33,748 nt of DNA, taken from assembly GCA_949285555.1 (NCBI GenBank), contig CASDYG010000010.1:1-33748 (forward strand). Reading direction: 5' to 3'. The notes beneath the pieces were generated by a model. It made no database searches, was not told the origin of the DNA, and saw nothing but the letters and a program-made list of their open reading frames with translations. This document shows, in pieces, positions 14,223-21,793 of this stretch; the first letter of the stretch is position 1; the number at the start of each line of letters is the position of its first letter. Both the position numbers and the translations under genes were made by a program. Source of the stretch: an uncultured Eubacteriales bacterium. Its GTDB lineage: Bacteria; Bacillota; Clostridia; Peptostreptococcales; Anaerovoracaceae.

Positions 14223-15872
14223 ATGCTACCAAAGAAAGAAACCTTAACTATTGAGTTTAAAAGCGATAGAAACAAATTGCAGAATTCAGACATTTTTGAT
14301 GCGGTTGTTGCATTTGCTAATACAGAGGGGGGTGATTTGTATCTTGGTATAGAAGACTCTGGGGAGGTAACAGGTGTACACAAGGATCACAAAAATCATG
14401 CAACACTCACTGCATTTATTGCGAACAACACACTTCCTCCTGTCTCAGTTCGAGCAGAGATAATAGAAGAGAACCATCCTGTACTTAAAATATCTGTTCC
14501 GAAGTCTTATAACGGAATTGTTGCTACAATCTCCGGTAAAGTCCTACGACGTCGAATTAAAGCGGATGGAACACCGGAAAACGTACCCATGTATCCTGCA
14601 GAATTTGCAAGTAGACTTTCTGAACTACGGATGATTGACTACTCTGCAATGCCAGTTTTGGAATGTTCCATAGATGATTTTGACCCTTTAGAGATAGAAC
14701 AGTTACGAAATGTAATCCTTTCCTATAATGGTGAGCGTTCTCTTTTGGATCTTTCAGATGAAGACTTATTTAAGGCTCTTGGCCTCGTTCGCGATCTCAA
14801 CGGACAGTTGGTTCCAACAATTACCGGACTTTTGTTGATAGGCAGAATCGATGCACTTAAGTGTCATGTACCAACTCACACTTCATCATTTCAGGTTTTT
14901 GCCGGAACTGATGTAAAGATTAATGATGATATGTGTCTTCCTCTATTGTCGACCATTGACAAAATTAATACGTATATGGATGCTTGGAACCCTGAGCAAG
15001 AAATAGAGATGGGCCTTTTTCGTATATCTATCCCTGATTTTAATAAGAGAGCTTTTCGTGAAGCACTTGTTAATGCATTTAGCCACCGAGATTACTCAAA
15101 AATGGGACGAGTACGTATTGCTATTAATGATGATGGGCTTACTATTGCAAATCCCGGCGGTTTCATAGAGGGTGTATCCATAAAGAATCTTCTCAATGCA
15201 GAACCACATGGAAGGAATCCTCAACTTGCCGATGCATTAAAACGAATTGGTTTAGCTGAGAAAACGGGTAGAGGGATTGATCGTATATATGAAGGCTCTT
15301 TACTTTACGGGAATCCACTTCCGGACTACAGCAATTCAACTCTGGTCACGGTGTCGCTGTTTATTCCACGCAGTAAGCCGGATTCGCAGATAGCAAAACT
15401 TGTATCCAGTGAGCAGAAACGCCTGGGCAGGCCATTATCGTTAAACACTCTGTTAGTCCTAAATGTATTGAAAGACATACCTCGTTCAAATCTTACCGAT
15501 ATCGCCGAAGCGGTGAACCTATCAGAGATTGCTACAAAGGCAATACTAGATACTTCAATAGAATGTGGTATTGTTGATATTTATGGAAGTGGTCGAAACA
15601 GAACTTACATTCTTTCACCAAAGATATACAGCACAAAATCAAAACGCATTGGTTATGTGCGACAAGTTGATATTGATGAAACCAGATACCCTGAACTGAT
15701 TATCAATCTAGCTAAAACCAATGAGTTTATCTCACGTGCAGACGTAGTTCAGCTATTACATGTTGATAATAACAAAGCTTATAGATTGCTCAAGAGTCTT
15801 GTCGACCAGGGAGTTTTAGAACCTATAAACAAAGGACGATATGCGAAATATCGCCATAGTGGAAATGATTAA
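14223..15872 (+). CDS. Schlafen AlbA_2 / ATP-binding regulator (COG2865 type)
   Basis: 549 residues. Residues about 1-130 are an AlbA_2 (Schlafen core) domain: ETLTIEFKSDR, VVAFANTEGGDLYLGIEDSGEVTGV and RRRIKADGTPENVPMYPAE. Residues about 265-385 are a GHKL-like ATPase part (FREALVNAFSHRDYS with the Asn-box type EALVNAF-HRDY; IANPGGF; GRNPQLADALKRIGLAEKTGRGIDRIYEG). The C-terminus (about 410-545) holds two predicted winged-helix segments (SNLTDIAEAVNLSEIATKAIL; ISRADVVQLLHVDNNKAYRLLKSL). SD GGAGG is 7 bases before the ATG. It is the only gene of the ssrA-inserted element. Family members are usually annotated as transcriptional regulators; some AlbA_2 proteins occur in defence loci. The target is unknown; the flanking palindromes are natural candidates. 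Confidence 0.85.
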   Translation: MLPKKETLTIEFKSDRNKLQNSDIFDAVVAFANTEGGDLYLGIEDSGEVTGVHKDHKNHATLTAFIANNTLPPVSVRAEIIEENHPVLKISVPKSYNGIVATISGKVLRRRIKADGTPENVPMYPAEFASRLSELRMIDYSAMPVLECSIDDFDPLEIEQLRNVILSYNGERSLLDLSDEDLFKALGLVRDLNGQLVPTITGLLLIGRIDALKCHVPTHTSSFQVFAGTDVKINDDMCLPLLSTIDKINTYMDAWNPEQEIEMGLFRISIPDFNKRAFREALVNAFSHRDYSKMGRVRIAINDDGLTIANPGGFIEGVSIKNLLNAEPHGRNPQLADALKRIGLAEKTGRGIDRIYEGSLLYGNPLPDYSNSTLVTVSLFIPRSKPDSQIAKLVSSEQKRLGRPLSLNTLLVLNVLKDIPRSNLTDIAEAVNLSEIATKAILDTSIECGIVDIYGSGRNRTYILSPKIYSTKSKRIGYVRQVDIDETRYPELIINLAKTNEFISRADVVQLLHVDNNKAYRLLKSLVDQGVLEPINKGRYAKYRHSGND

Positions 15873-15875
15873 ACT

Positions 15876-15987
15876 AACACTCGTTTAACACGCATATAAT
15901 AAATATAAAAATCTTAACTTTTAGCAAAATGCAGAAATCCAACACGCATTTAACACTTACGTAACGCTCGCCAACGCTCATTTAATA
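15876..15987 (+). repeat. Direct repeats with AACRC(T/G)C core downstream of the AlbA_2 gene
   Basis: AACACTCGTTTAACACGC (15876-15893), AACACGCATTTAACAC (15941-15956), AACGCTCGCC (15963-15972) and AACGCTCATTTAATA (15973-15987). They share the TTTAAC/AACGC words with the operators upstream of the gene at 14150-14203, so the gene is bracketed by related sites. Confidence 0.6.
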
Positions 15988-16161
15988 GAATAGCAAGTAA
16001 AAAATAATATTAGAGAAAAACAATGACTATACAAATCGTGAACTAAAATACTGAAGAAAAGCTTGGAAAGTTAAATACAAAGTTGGAGATAAATTGAAGA
16101 TGTTTGGAGTACGGCCTCTGAAACTCTTAAAACTAAAGGGATTACAGATCTGTAGCCATAA

Positions 16162-16175
16162 CATCTCCACCACAT
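16162..16175 (+). repeat. attR-like 14-bp direct repeat
   Basis: CATCTCCACCACAT, identical to 13921-13934. The bases beyond both ends differ between the copies. Confidence 0.75.
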
Positions 16176-16211
16176 CGTAACGCTTCTAAAGGGATTATAA
16201 TAGAAGCTAGG

Positions 16212-16248
16212 GGATATTCTATGCCTTTGGGATAGTATGTCCTTTTTT
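16212..16248 (+). terminator. Probable original ssrA terminator, now displaced
   Basis: Hairpin GGATATTCTAT / ATAGTATGTCC (11 positions, one G-U, one mismatch) with a T-run, 36 bases after the right repeat. By insertion logic this is the host terminator that once followed ssrA directly. Confidence 0.6.
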
Positions 16249-16404
16249 GTTTGTGATTTTCTGTAGTAATCAGTATATACGCTTGTTAAAATCAAATAAA
16301 ATCATGAATTTAACAGTAGATTATATAGTAGAGAATAATTTTTAAATTGTAGATAGCAAAGTGTAGTTAAGCAATAGTAAAATTTACAAGAGAAAAATGA
16401 AAAC

Positions 16405-16445
16405 AATATCGTGCTATTGACAATAAAACAATAGCATGCTATTAT
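16405..16445 (+). promoter_or_regulatory. marR promoter with overlapping palindromic operators
   Basis: TTGACA (16417-16422), 17-base spacer, TATTAT (16440-16445). A perfect 14-bp palindrome AATAGCATGCTATT (16430-16443) overlaps the -10 box; a related imperfect one, AATATCGTGCTATT (16405-16418), overlaps the -35 box. A third copy lies before the ABC genes (17008-17021). Confidence 0.75.
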
Positions 16446-16482
16446 TATGTGGCTAAAATAATCATGTACATAGGAGGCATAT

Positions 16483-16917
16483 GTGAAGCTGAAAAGTAGC
16501 TGCTATATTATTAAGCTTATAAATGATGCTATCAAAAAAGAAGCTAATATGATGCTCGCAGAAATGGATCTTACCATGACGCAAGCGGGGGTCCTTCTTT
16601 TGTTAAGCCAAAAAAATGACGGGAAGATGAGTTTGAAGGAACTAGAGCGTCTAGTCAATGTATCACAGCCAACTATTGCAGGTATATCATCAAGAATGCA
16701 ACAAAAAGGATTAGTAGAAATAGTAGAAAGCAGTGAAGACAAGAGGGCTAAGATAATGAAGCTTATGCCACAGGGTGAAGAATGCTGCAAAATTGCAAAA
16801 AATCAGATGAAAAGTGCAGAAGAAAAGCTTCTTTCACCGCTTAGTCAGGATGAAGTAAAGGAGCTTAACAGACTTTTACAAAAACTAGCGGAGCCTTTGG
16901 ATAAAGGAAGCTGCTAG
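16483..16917 (+). CDS. MarR-family transcriptional regulator
   Basis: 144 residues, the usual MarR length. The winged helix is clear: MTQAGVLLLLSQKNDGKMSLKELERLVNVSQPTIAGISSRMQQKGLVEIVESSEDKRAKIMKLMPQGEE, with the recognition helix SQPTIAGISSRMQQKGL and the wing ending in SSEDKRAKIMKL (the DxR signature of the wing). Helices at both ends form the dimer. The start is GTG at 16483, with AGGAGG (16472-16477) 5 bases before it; the overlapping ATG at 16481 runs straight into TGA. It probably represses itself and the two ABC genes downstream by binding the shared palindromes; the inducer is unknown. Confidence 0.92.
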   Translation: MKLKSSCYIIKLINDAIKKEANMMLAEMDLTMTQAGVLLLLSQKNDGKMSLKELERLVNVSQPTIAGISSRMQQKGLVEIVESSEDKRAKIMKLMPQGEECCKIAKNQMKSAEEKLLSPLSQDEVKELNRLLQKLAEPLDKGSC

Positions 16918-16974
16918 TACTGAGCTAAGACATCAGACAGTAAGAGGTTAAATCTAAAACTTTGAACTAGATCC

Positions 16975-16995
16975 AAAGCCCCGATGGGCTTTTTT
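16975..16995 (+). terminator. Terminator after marR
   Basis: Stem AAAGCCC / GGGCTTT with loop CGAT and T-run. It separates marR from the ABC pair, so the latter probably has its own promoter. Confidence 0.85.
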
Positions 16996-17007
16996 AAAAA
17001 ATAAATC

Positions 17008-17021
17008 AATAGTATGCTATT
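17008..17021 (+). promoter_or_regulatory. MarR operator before the ABC transporter pair
   Basis: AATAGTATGCTATT differs by one base from the perfect palindrome on the marR promoter (16430-16443). It lies 108 bases before the ABC gene. I could not place the -35/-10 boxes here with confidence. Confidence 0.6.
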
Positions 17022-17128
17022 AAATTAACTACAATTGATGATTTTAATACTGTTTAAGGATATTAAGGGTGAACAATTATAATATTTCATCAAAATAAAA
17101 TAATTGTTAAATAAAAAAGGAGCAACAA

Positions 17129-18880
17129 ATGTTAAAAATTAGAAAGTATCTATCTAAAACACAGTGGCTGTACATAATAATTTCAGTCCTATTTATAGTG
17201 GGACAGGTATGGCTTGATTTGAAGTTACCTGACTATATGTCATCTATCACAAAATTAGTACAGACAGAGGGAAGCAAGATGGGAGATATACTGATGCAGG
17301 GAGCATACATGTTATTATGTGCATTTGGAAGCGTTCTCTCATCTGTGATTGTAGGTTATTTTGTAGCAAAGGTAGCGGCGGGACTTTCTCGAACATTAAG
17401 GAGAAAGGTATATGATAAAACCTTGGAATTTTCCATGGAGGAATTAGATCATTTTTCCATAGCCAGCCTTATAAATCGTACTACAAACGATATTACACAA
17501 TTTCAGACATTGATTGCAATGGGACTTCAGGCAATGGTAAAAGCACCAATTTTAGCTATATGGGCAATTATTAAAATCGCTGGTAAGGATTGGCACTGGA
17601 CTACAGCTACAGGCATAGCCGTATTCGTTCTAATGTTGGTAATGATGCTACTTCTTGCAATTGCCCTGCCTCGTTTTAAGCGAATACAATTTCTCACCGA
17701 CAATATAAACAGAGTGAGTAGAGAACAGCTATCAGGCATTAGAGTGGTGCGTGCGTACAATGCAGAGGTATATCAGGAAGCGAAATTTGATGCAGCTAAT
17801 CAAGATATCACGGATAATAATCTTGTAGTAGGTAGAACCATGGCACTTTTACAGCCAATGATGAATTTCATAAGCGTTGGACTTACATTAGCTGTATATT
17901 GGATAGGTGCATATCTAATATATGAAGCCGGCATAATGAAAAAGCTAGGTATTTTTGCTGACATGATAGTATTTTCAAATTATGCTATGCAGGTAATAAT
18001 GGCGTTTATGCTTATGAATATGATGTTTATCTTGCTTCCGCGTGCAGAGGTTTCAGCAAAAAGAGTATGTGAGGTGCTTGATAAGTGCATTGCACTTGTG
18101 GATCCAATTAAAACTATTGATTCTAACAGCTTAGATGTTGAAAATGCTGGAACAGTTGAATTTCAAAATGTTTCCTTTACATATCCTGATGGGGCAAGTG
18201 ACACCTTGCACGATATATCGTTTAGAATTAATCCAGGAGAGACAGTAGCTTTTATAGGGCCTACAGGCTGTGGAAAATCTACTCTTATTAATTTAATTCC
18301 AAGATTCTACGATGTGCGTGAAGGAAGTGTAAAGGTAGATGGTATGGATGTTCGCCACTATAGGCAGAAGGAGCTGAGGGAAAAGATTGGCTATGTATCG
18401 CAAAAATCTGTTTTATTTTCCGGTACTGTAGCAAGCAATATTCTTCTGGGAAGAGAAAAGGAAAAAAGTATAGAAAAGGCCCTGGAAATTGCTCAAGCCA
18501 GTGAGTTTGTTTACAAGATGGAGAATGGAGAGGATGAAGTAATATCACAGGGCGGAAGTAATGTATCAGGAGGACAAAAGCAACGACTTTCCATCGCCAG
18601 AGCTATCGCAAGAGATGCCAGTATTCTAATTTTTGATGACTCATTTTCGGCTTTAGATTATAAGACTGATAGCCTTCTTAGAAAAAAGCTGACAGAGGAG
18701 TTACCAGATATAACTAAAATCATCGTTGCACAGCGAATAAGTACCGTGAAAAATGCGGATAAAATAATAGTCTTAGATCATGGGAGGATTGTTGGCATGG
18801 GCAGGCATGAAGAGCTAATGGATAATTGCAGGCAATATCAGGAAATTGCAGCATCACAGCTATCTAAGGAGGAACTTTAA
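17129..18880 (+). CDS. ABC exporter half-transporter with degenerate ATPase site (subunit A)
   Basis: 583 residues, exporter fold: six-helix membrane domain (about 15-305) then nucleotide-binding domain. Walker A GPTGCGKST (377-385), signature VSGGQ (479-483), Walker B ILIFD with Asp504 where the catalytic Glu normally stands (FDDS), and AQRIST with Gln535 in place of the switch His. These losses mark the degenerate-site subunit of a heterodimeric exporter (as in BmrCD or TM287/288); the partner is the next gene. SD AAGGAG is 7 bases before the ATG. Substrate unknown; with a MarR regulator next door, drug or toxic compound export is the natural inference. Confidence 0.9.
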   Translation: MLKIRKYLSKTQWLYIIISVLFIVGQVWLDLKLPDYMSSITKLVQTEGSKMGDILMQGAYMLLCAFGSVLSSVIVGYFVAKVAAGLSRTLRRKVYDKTLEFSMEELDHFSIASLINRTTNDITQFQTLIAMGLQAMVKAPILAIWAIIKIAGKDWHWTTATGIAVFVLMLVMMLLLAIALPRFKRIQFLTDNINRVSREQLSGIRVVRAYNAEVYQEAKFDAANQDITDNNLVVGRTMALLQPMMNFISVGLTLAVYWIGAYLIYEAGIMKKLGIFADMIVFSNYAMQVIMAFMLMNMMFILLPRAEVSAKRVCEVLDKCIALVDPIKTIDSNSLDVENAGTVEFQNVSFTYPDGASDTLHDISFRINPGETVAFIGPTGCGKSTLINLIPRFYDVREGSVKVDGMDVRHYRQKELREKIGYVSQKSVLFSGTVASNILLGREKEKSIEKALEIAQASEFVYKMENGEDEVISQGGSNVSGGQKQRLSIARAIARDASILIFDDSFSALDYKTDSLLRKKLTEELPDITKIIVAQRISTVKNADKIIVLDHGRIVGMGRHEELMDNCRQYQEIAASQLSKEEL

Positions 18881-18881
18881 A

Positions 18882-20696
18882 TTGGCAGAAAAAAGAGTAA
18901 ATAGTAAGCGTCAAAGCATAGGTAGAGGGCGCATGGGAAACGGAGAAAGTGCCAAGAATTTTAAACGTGCCATGTCCGATTTTTTAAATTATATAGGCAA
19001 GTATAAGGTTGGACTTTTATTATCCTTTGTTTTTTCTGTAGCAGCAGCATGCCTAGCTCTAATTGGGCCACATAAATTAGGAGAAATGACAGATTTGATA
19101 AAGGAAGCTTTCTTTAATCGTATGGATCTGCCAGCTGTTATAAAAGTAGCTACAACGCTTGCCGTGATTTATGTGCTAAGCTTTATAATCAATTATGCTC
19201 AGGGCTTTTTGATGGCAACCATTACACAGAAAATTACAAAAAATATGAGAGGGGATATCTCGAAAAAAATCAATGCTCTTCCATTAAAATACTTTGATTC
19301 TCATCCAATAGGAGATACTTTAAGTAGAATTACCAATGACGTTGATATGGTAGGTCAAACCATGAATCAAAGCTTTACCACCCTCATTTATTCACTGGCA
19401 TTATTTCTTGGTGCTGCAATAATGATGATAATTACAGATTGGATTATGGCACTTAGTGGCATCGTTTCTGCACTTATAGGTTTTGCTGGTGTAGTGGTAA
19501 TTATTAAGCATTCACAAAAATATTTCAGATTGCAGCAGAAGAGCCTTGGAAGCATAAACAGTCATGTGGAGGAGAGCTATGGCGGAATTAAAATAATTAA
19601 GGCATATAATGCACAAACCGAATTTCGTACAGAATTTAATAAACGAAATGATGAGCTATATAAAAGTGCATGGAAAAGCCAGTTTTTGTCTGGTTTAATG
19701 ATGCCTCTCATGAATTTTATTGGTAACTTCGCCTATGTTGTCGTTTGCATAGTGGGAGCTGTACTAGTAATGAAGGGCAGAATCAGCTTTGGTGTGATAG
19801 TAGCTTTCATGCTATATATTAGAAACTTTACATTTCCTCTGGTGAACATTTCACAAGCTCTTGCTAGTGTACAGGGGATGGCTGCCGCCTGCGAGCGTGT
19901 GTTTGAATTTATGAATGAAGAAGAGATGAATAAAGAGGATGCTTTGGACATAGATGTGTCGAACATTAAAGGTGATGTAAAATTTGAAAATGTAAGGTTC
20001 GGATATGATGAAGAACGACTGATAATCAAAAATTTTAATGAGGAAATTAAGGCTGGACAGAAGATAGCTATTGTAGGACCAACAGGGGCAGGTAAGACTA
20101 CACTTGTAAATTTACTGATGCGATTTTATGACACTACAGGTGGAAATATTTACATTGATGGAATAAATATTAAGGATATGAGCAGAAGCCAGGTGCATCA
20201 GATATTTGGTATGGTATTACAAGATACCTGGATGTTTGAAGGAACAGTCAGAGAAAATCTGGTTTATAATAAGGCGGGCGTTACCGATCAAAAATTAGAT
20301 GAAATATGTGAAATGGTGGGGCTTAAGGACCTGATAGAGCAGCTTCCTAACGGTTATGATACAGTACTTGGTGATAATGCAAGCCTATCAGAGGGGCAAA
20401 AGCAATTTTTCACTATTGCACGGGCAATGATTGCCGATCACCCACTCTTGATACTTGATGAGGCTACAAGCTCTGTAGATACGAGAACGGAAGCTAAGCT
20501 TCAAAAGGCGATGGATATTATTTCAAAAGGCCGTACCAGCTTTGTTATCGCCCATAGAGTATCTACGATTAAAAATGCAGATTGCATACTGGTTTTAAAG
20601 GATGGAGATGTGATTGAAAGTGGAAACCATGAAGAACTTTTAGCTTTAAATGGATTTTATGCCGAGCTTTATAATAGTCAATTCGAAGTAGCTTAG
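18882..20696 (+). CDS. ABC exporter half-transporter, catalytic partner (subunit B)
   Basis: 604 residues from TTG at 18882, chosen because AGGAGG (18868-18873) is 8 bases before it and it directly follows the stop of subunit A; an upstream TTG at 18846 is possible but unsupported. An N-terminal basic stretch (about 1-30) precedes six membrane helices (about 42-325). Walker A GPTGAGKTT (399-407), Walker B LLILDE with Asp526-Glu527 intact, switch His558 in AHRVST, but the signature is LSEGQ (502-506) rather than LSGGQ. The altered signature faces the Walker motifs of subunit A, so both defects fall in the same composite site. Heterodimer of the multidrug-export type. Confidence 0.9.
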   Translation: MAEKRVNSKRQSIGRGRMGNGESAKNFKRAMSDFLNYIGKYKVGLLLSFVFSVAAACLALIGPHKLGEMTDLIKEAFFNRMDLPAVIKVATTLAVIYVLSFIINYAQGFLMATITQKITKNMRGDISKKINALPLKYFDSHPIGDTLSRITNDVDMVGQTMNQSFTTLIYSLALFLGAAIMMIITDWIMALSGIVSALIGFAGVVVIIKHSQKYFRLQQKSLGSINSHVEESYGGIKIIKAYNAQTEFRTEFNKRNDELYKSAWKSQFLSGLMMPLMNFIGNFAYVVVCIVGAVLVMKGRISFGVIVAFMLYIRNFTFPLVNISQALASVQGMAAACERVFEFMNEEEMNKEDALDIDVSNIKGDVKFENVRFGYDEERLIIKNFNEEIKAGQKIAIVGPTGAGKTTLVNLLMRFYDTTGGNIYIDGINIKDMSRSQVHQIFGMVLQDTWMFEGTVRENLVYNKAGVTDQKLDEICEMVGLKDLIEQLPNGYDTVLGDNASLSEGQKQFFTIARAMIADHPLLILDEATSSVDTRTEAKLQKAMDIISKGRTSFVIAHRVSTIKNADCILVLKDGDVIESGNHEELLALNGFYAELYNSQFEVA

Positions 20697-20776
20697 GTGT
20701 ATAATGTCTCCACGCTGGGGAATTTCTCAAAGATGGGAATAAGGCGGATTCTCCCATGTGTAATATGAAGATTTTC

Positions 20777-20857
20777 ACTAAAAAAGCCCTTAGATTTATA
20801 CTCTCCAAAGATTAAGACAAATCTGACAAATGGGACGGGTATGAATTTAGGGGCTTT
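20777..20857 (-). terminator. Long hairpin terminator of the SDR gene
   Basis: Two 21-base arms (20783-20803 and 20837-20857) pair along their whole length, with G-U pairs at all five non-Watson-Crick positions, around a 33-base loop. On the minus strand the stem is followed by a run of T. In the plus direction only three T follow, so service to the ABC pair is uncertain. Confidence 0.6.
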
Positions 20858-20895
20858 AAGTATTTATAGATTTAATGTAAGAAGTGAGACAAGCC

Positions 20896-21708
20896 TCAGC
20901 CTTTAAGTCCGGCTAAAAGATGAAGATTAAGGTGAAGGCCACCATCTACAGGTATATCTGAACCGGTAATAAATGAAGCTTCATCACTTAGTAGAAATTT
21001 AGCTACATTAGCAATGTCTTCCGGTCTTCCTACACGTCCTGCTGGAGTGAGCCTTTTGAGACCTTCCATGGCCTCTGGGTGAGCTTCAGCTGCTTTTAGT
21101 GCCATCTCAGTCATAATTATACCAGGAGAAATAGTTAGAATTCTTGCTCCTTTTTTACCAAATTCACCAGCCATTTCTTGTACTAAAAGATGAGAACCTC
21201 GCTTACTTAAATTGTATGCTTTATTTCCATCATCACCTGCAATCTCCACAAGCTTTTTTATATTTTCATCTTCTAAAGGATTGATGAGAAGCTCATCTTG
21301 GGCAGTATCAGGAGCAATAGCATAGCCCATCATGGAGGCTATGAGAATAAGTGTCATTCCCTCTTCGGCAATCTTCAGCGCTTCATCTGCCAAAATTTTT
21401 GCACCTACAAGATCTATTTTAAATGTTTGTATAGGCTCATGACCCACACCACTTACTCCGGCACAGTTAATAATGCCCTTTACCTTTCCTAAATCTTTTC
21501 CCTTTTTTAAAAGAGCCTCAACAGAAGCCCTATCGGTTACATCTGCCACCATATAGTGAGCATCAATGCCTTTACCTTTTAGCTCATCTACTGCCTTTCG
21601 AAGCTTATCTTCGCTTCTACCAGAAATTAAAACCCTTCCGTCCGTAATGGTATGTGAAATAGCAAGGCCTATGCCACTTCCTCCTCCAGTAATTATATAT
21701 GTATTCAT
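20896..21708 (-). CDS. Short-chain dehydrogenase/reductase (SDR)
   Basis: 270 residues, classical SDR plan: nucleotide-binding TGGGSGIGLA (8-17), the basic residue pair after beta-2 (ISGRSEDKL, suggesting NADP), NCAGVSG (the NAG motif), the catalytic Ser in LILIASMMG, and Tyr/Lys in YNLSKRG. PAGRVGRPEDIANVAKFLLSDEASFITGSDIPVDGGL is the usual C-terminal part. The middle has about 25 extra residues between Ser and Tyr (DTAQDELLINPLEDENIKKL), as in some 3-alpha-hydroxysteroid dehydrogenase-like SDRs; the substrate is unknown. SD GGAGG precedes the ATG. Divergent from rlmD with an 85-base shared region. Confidence 0.88.
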   Translation of the reverse strand: MNTYIITGGGSGIGLAISHTITDGRVLISGRSEDKLRKAVDELKGKGIDAHYMVADVTDRASVEALLKKGKDLGKVKGIINCAGVSGVGHEPIQTFKIDLVGAKILADEALKIAEEGMTLILIASMMGYAIAPDTAQDELLINPLEDENIKKLVEIAGDDGNKAYNLSKRGSHLLVQEMAGEFGKKGARILTISPGIIMTEMALKAAEAHPEAMEGLKRLTPAGRVGRPEDIANVAKFLLSDEASFITGSDIPVDGGLHLNLHLLAGLKG

Positions 21709-21746
21709 AAAACCTCCGTATTCTATCTTTTCTATTTACTACTTTA

Positions 21747-21776
21747 TAGATACACACATAGGCATAGCATAAACAA
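21747..21776 (-). promoter_or_regulatory. Candidate promoter of the SDR gene
   Basis: On the minus strand TTGTTT, 18-base spacer, TATCTA. It lies back-to-back with the rlmD promoter. Confidence 0.4.
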
Positions 21777-21778
21777 AA

Positions 21779-21787
21779 TGGTATAAT
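21779..21787 (+). promoter_or_regulatory. Extended -10 promoter giving a leaderless rlmD transcript
   Basis: TGGTATAAT, with TATAAT at 21782-21787. The ATG begins 7 bases after the last T, the expected transcription start. No SD precedes the ATG. Confidence 0.6.
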
Positions 21788-21793
21788 GCATAT

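Larger units (their letters stand above)
13921..16175 (+). mobile_element. Small ssrA-integrated genomic island or its remnant
   Basis: Bounded by identical 14-bp direct repeats CATCTCCACCACAT (13921-13934 inside and after the ssrA 3' end; 16162-16175). The 3' end of ssrA is a known target for tyrosine recombinases. The 2.25 kb between carry one gene (14223-15872), its operators, and a second set of related repeats (15876-15987). No integrase, excisionase or relaxase ORF is present, so it is either a decayed element or one moved by an enzyme encoded elsewhere. Confidence 0.65.
15988..16404. other. Non-coding right end of the ssrA-inserted element and flank
   Basis: No credible gene. Contains a 12-bp match to ssrA (ATCTGTAGCCAT, 16148-16159 versus 13831-13842), the right 14-bp repeat (16162-16175), an inverted repeat GCTTCTA/TAGAAGC (about 16182-16207) and the terminator at 16212-16248. 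Confidence 0.6.

Noticed and set aside
16071-16295. Minus-strand ORF (74 codons) over the right att repeat and terminator
   Set aside because: It begins like the previous one only because both read the complement of the 14-bp repeat; no SD, and it crosses a terminator hairpin.
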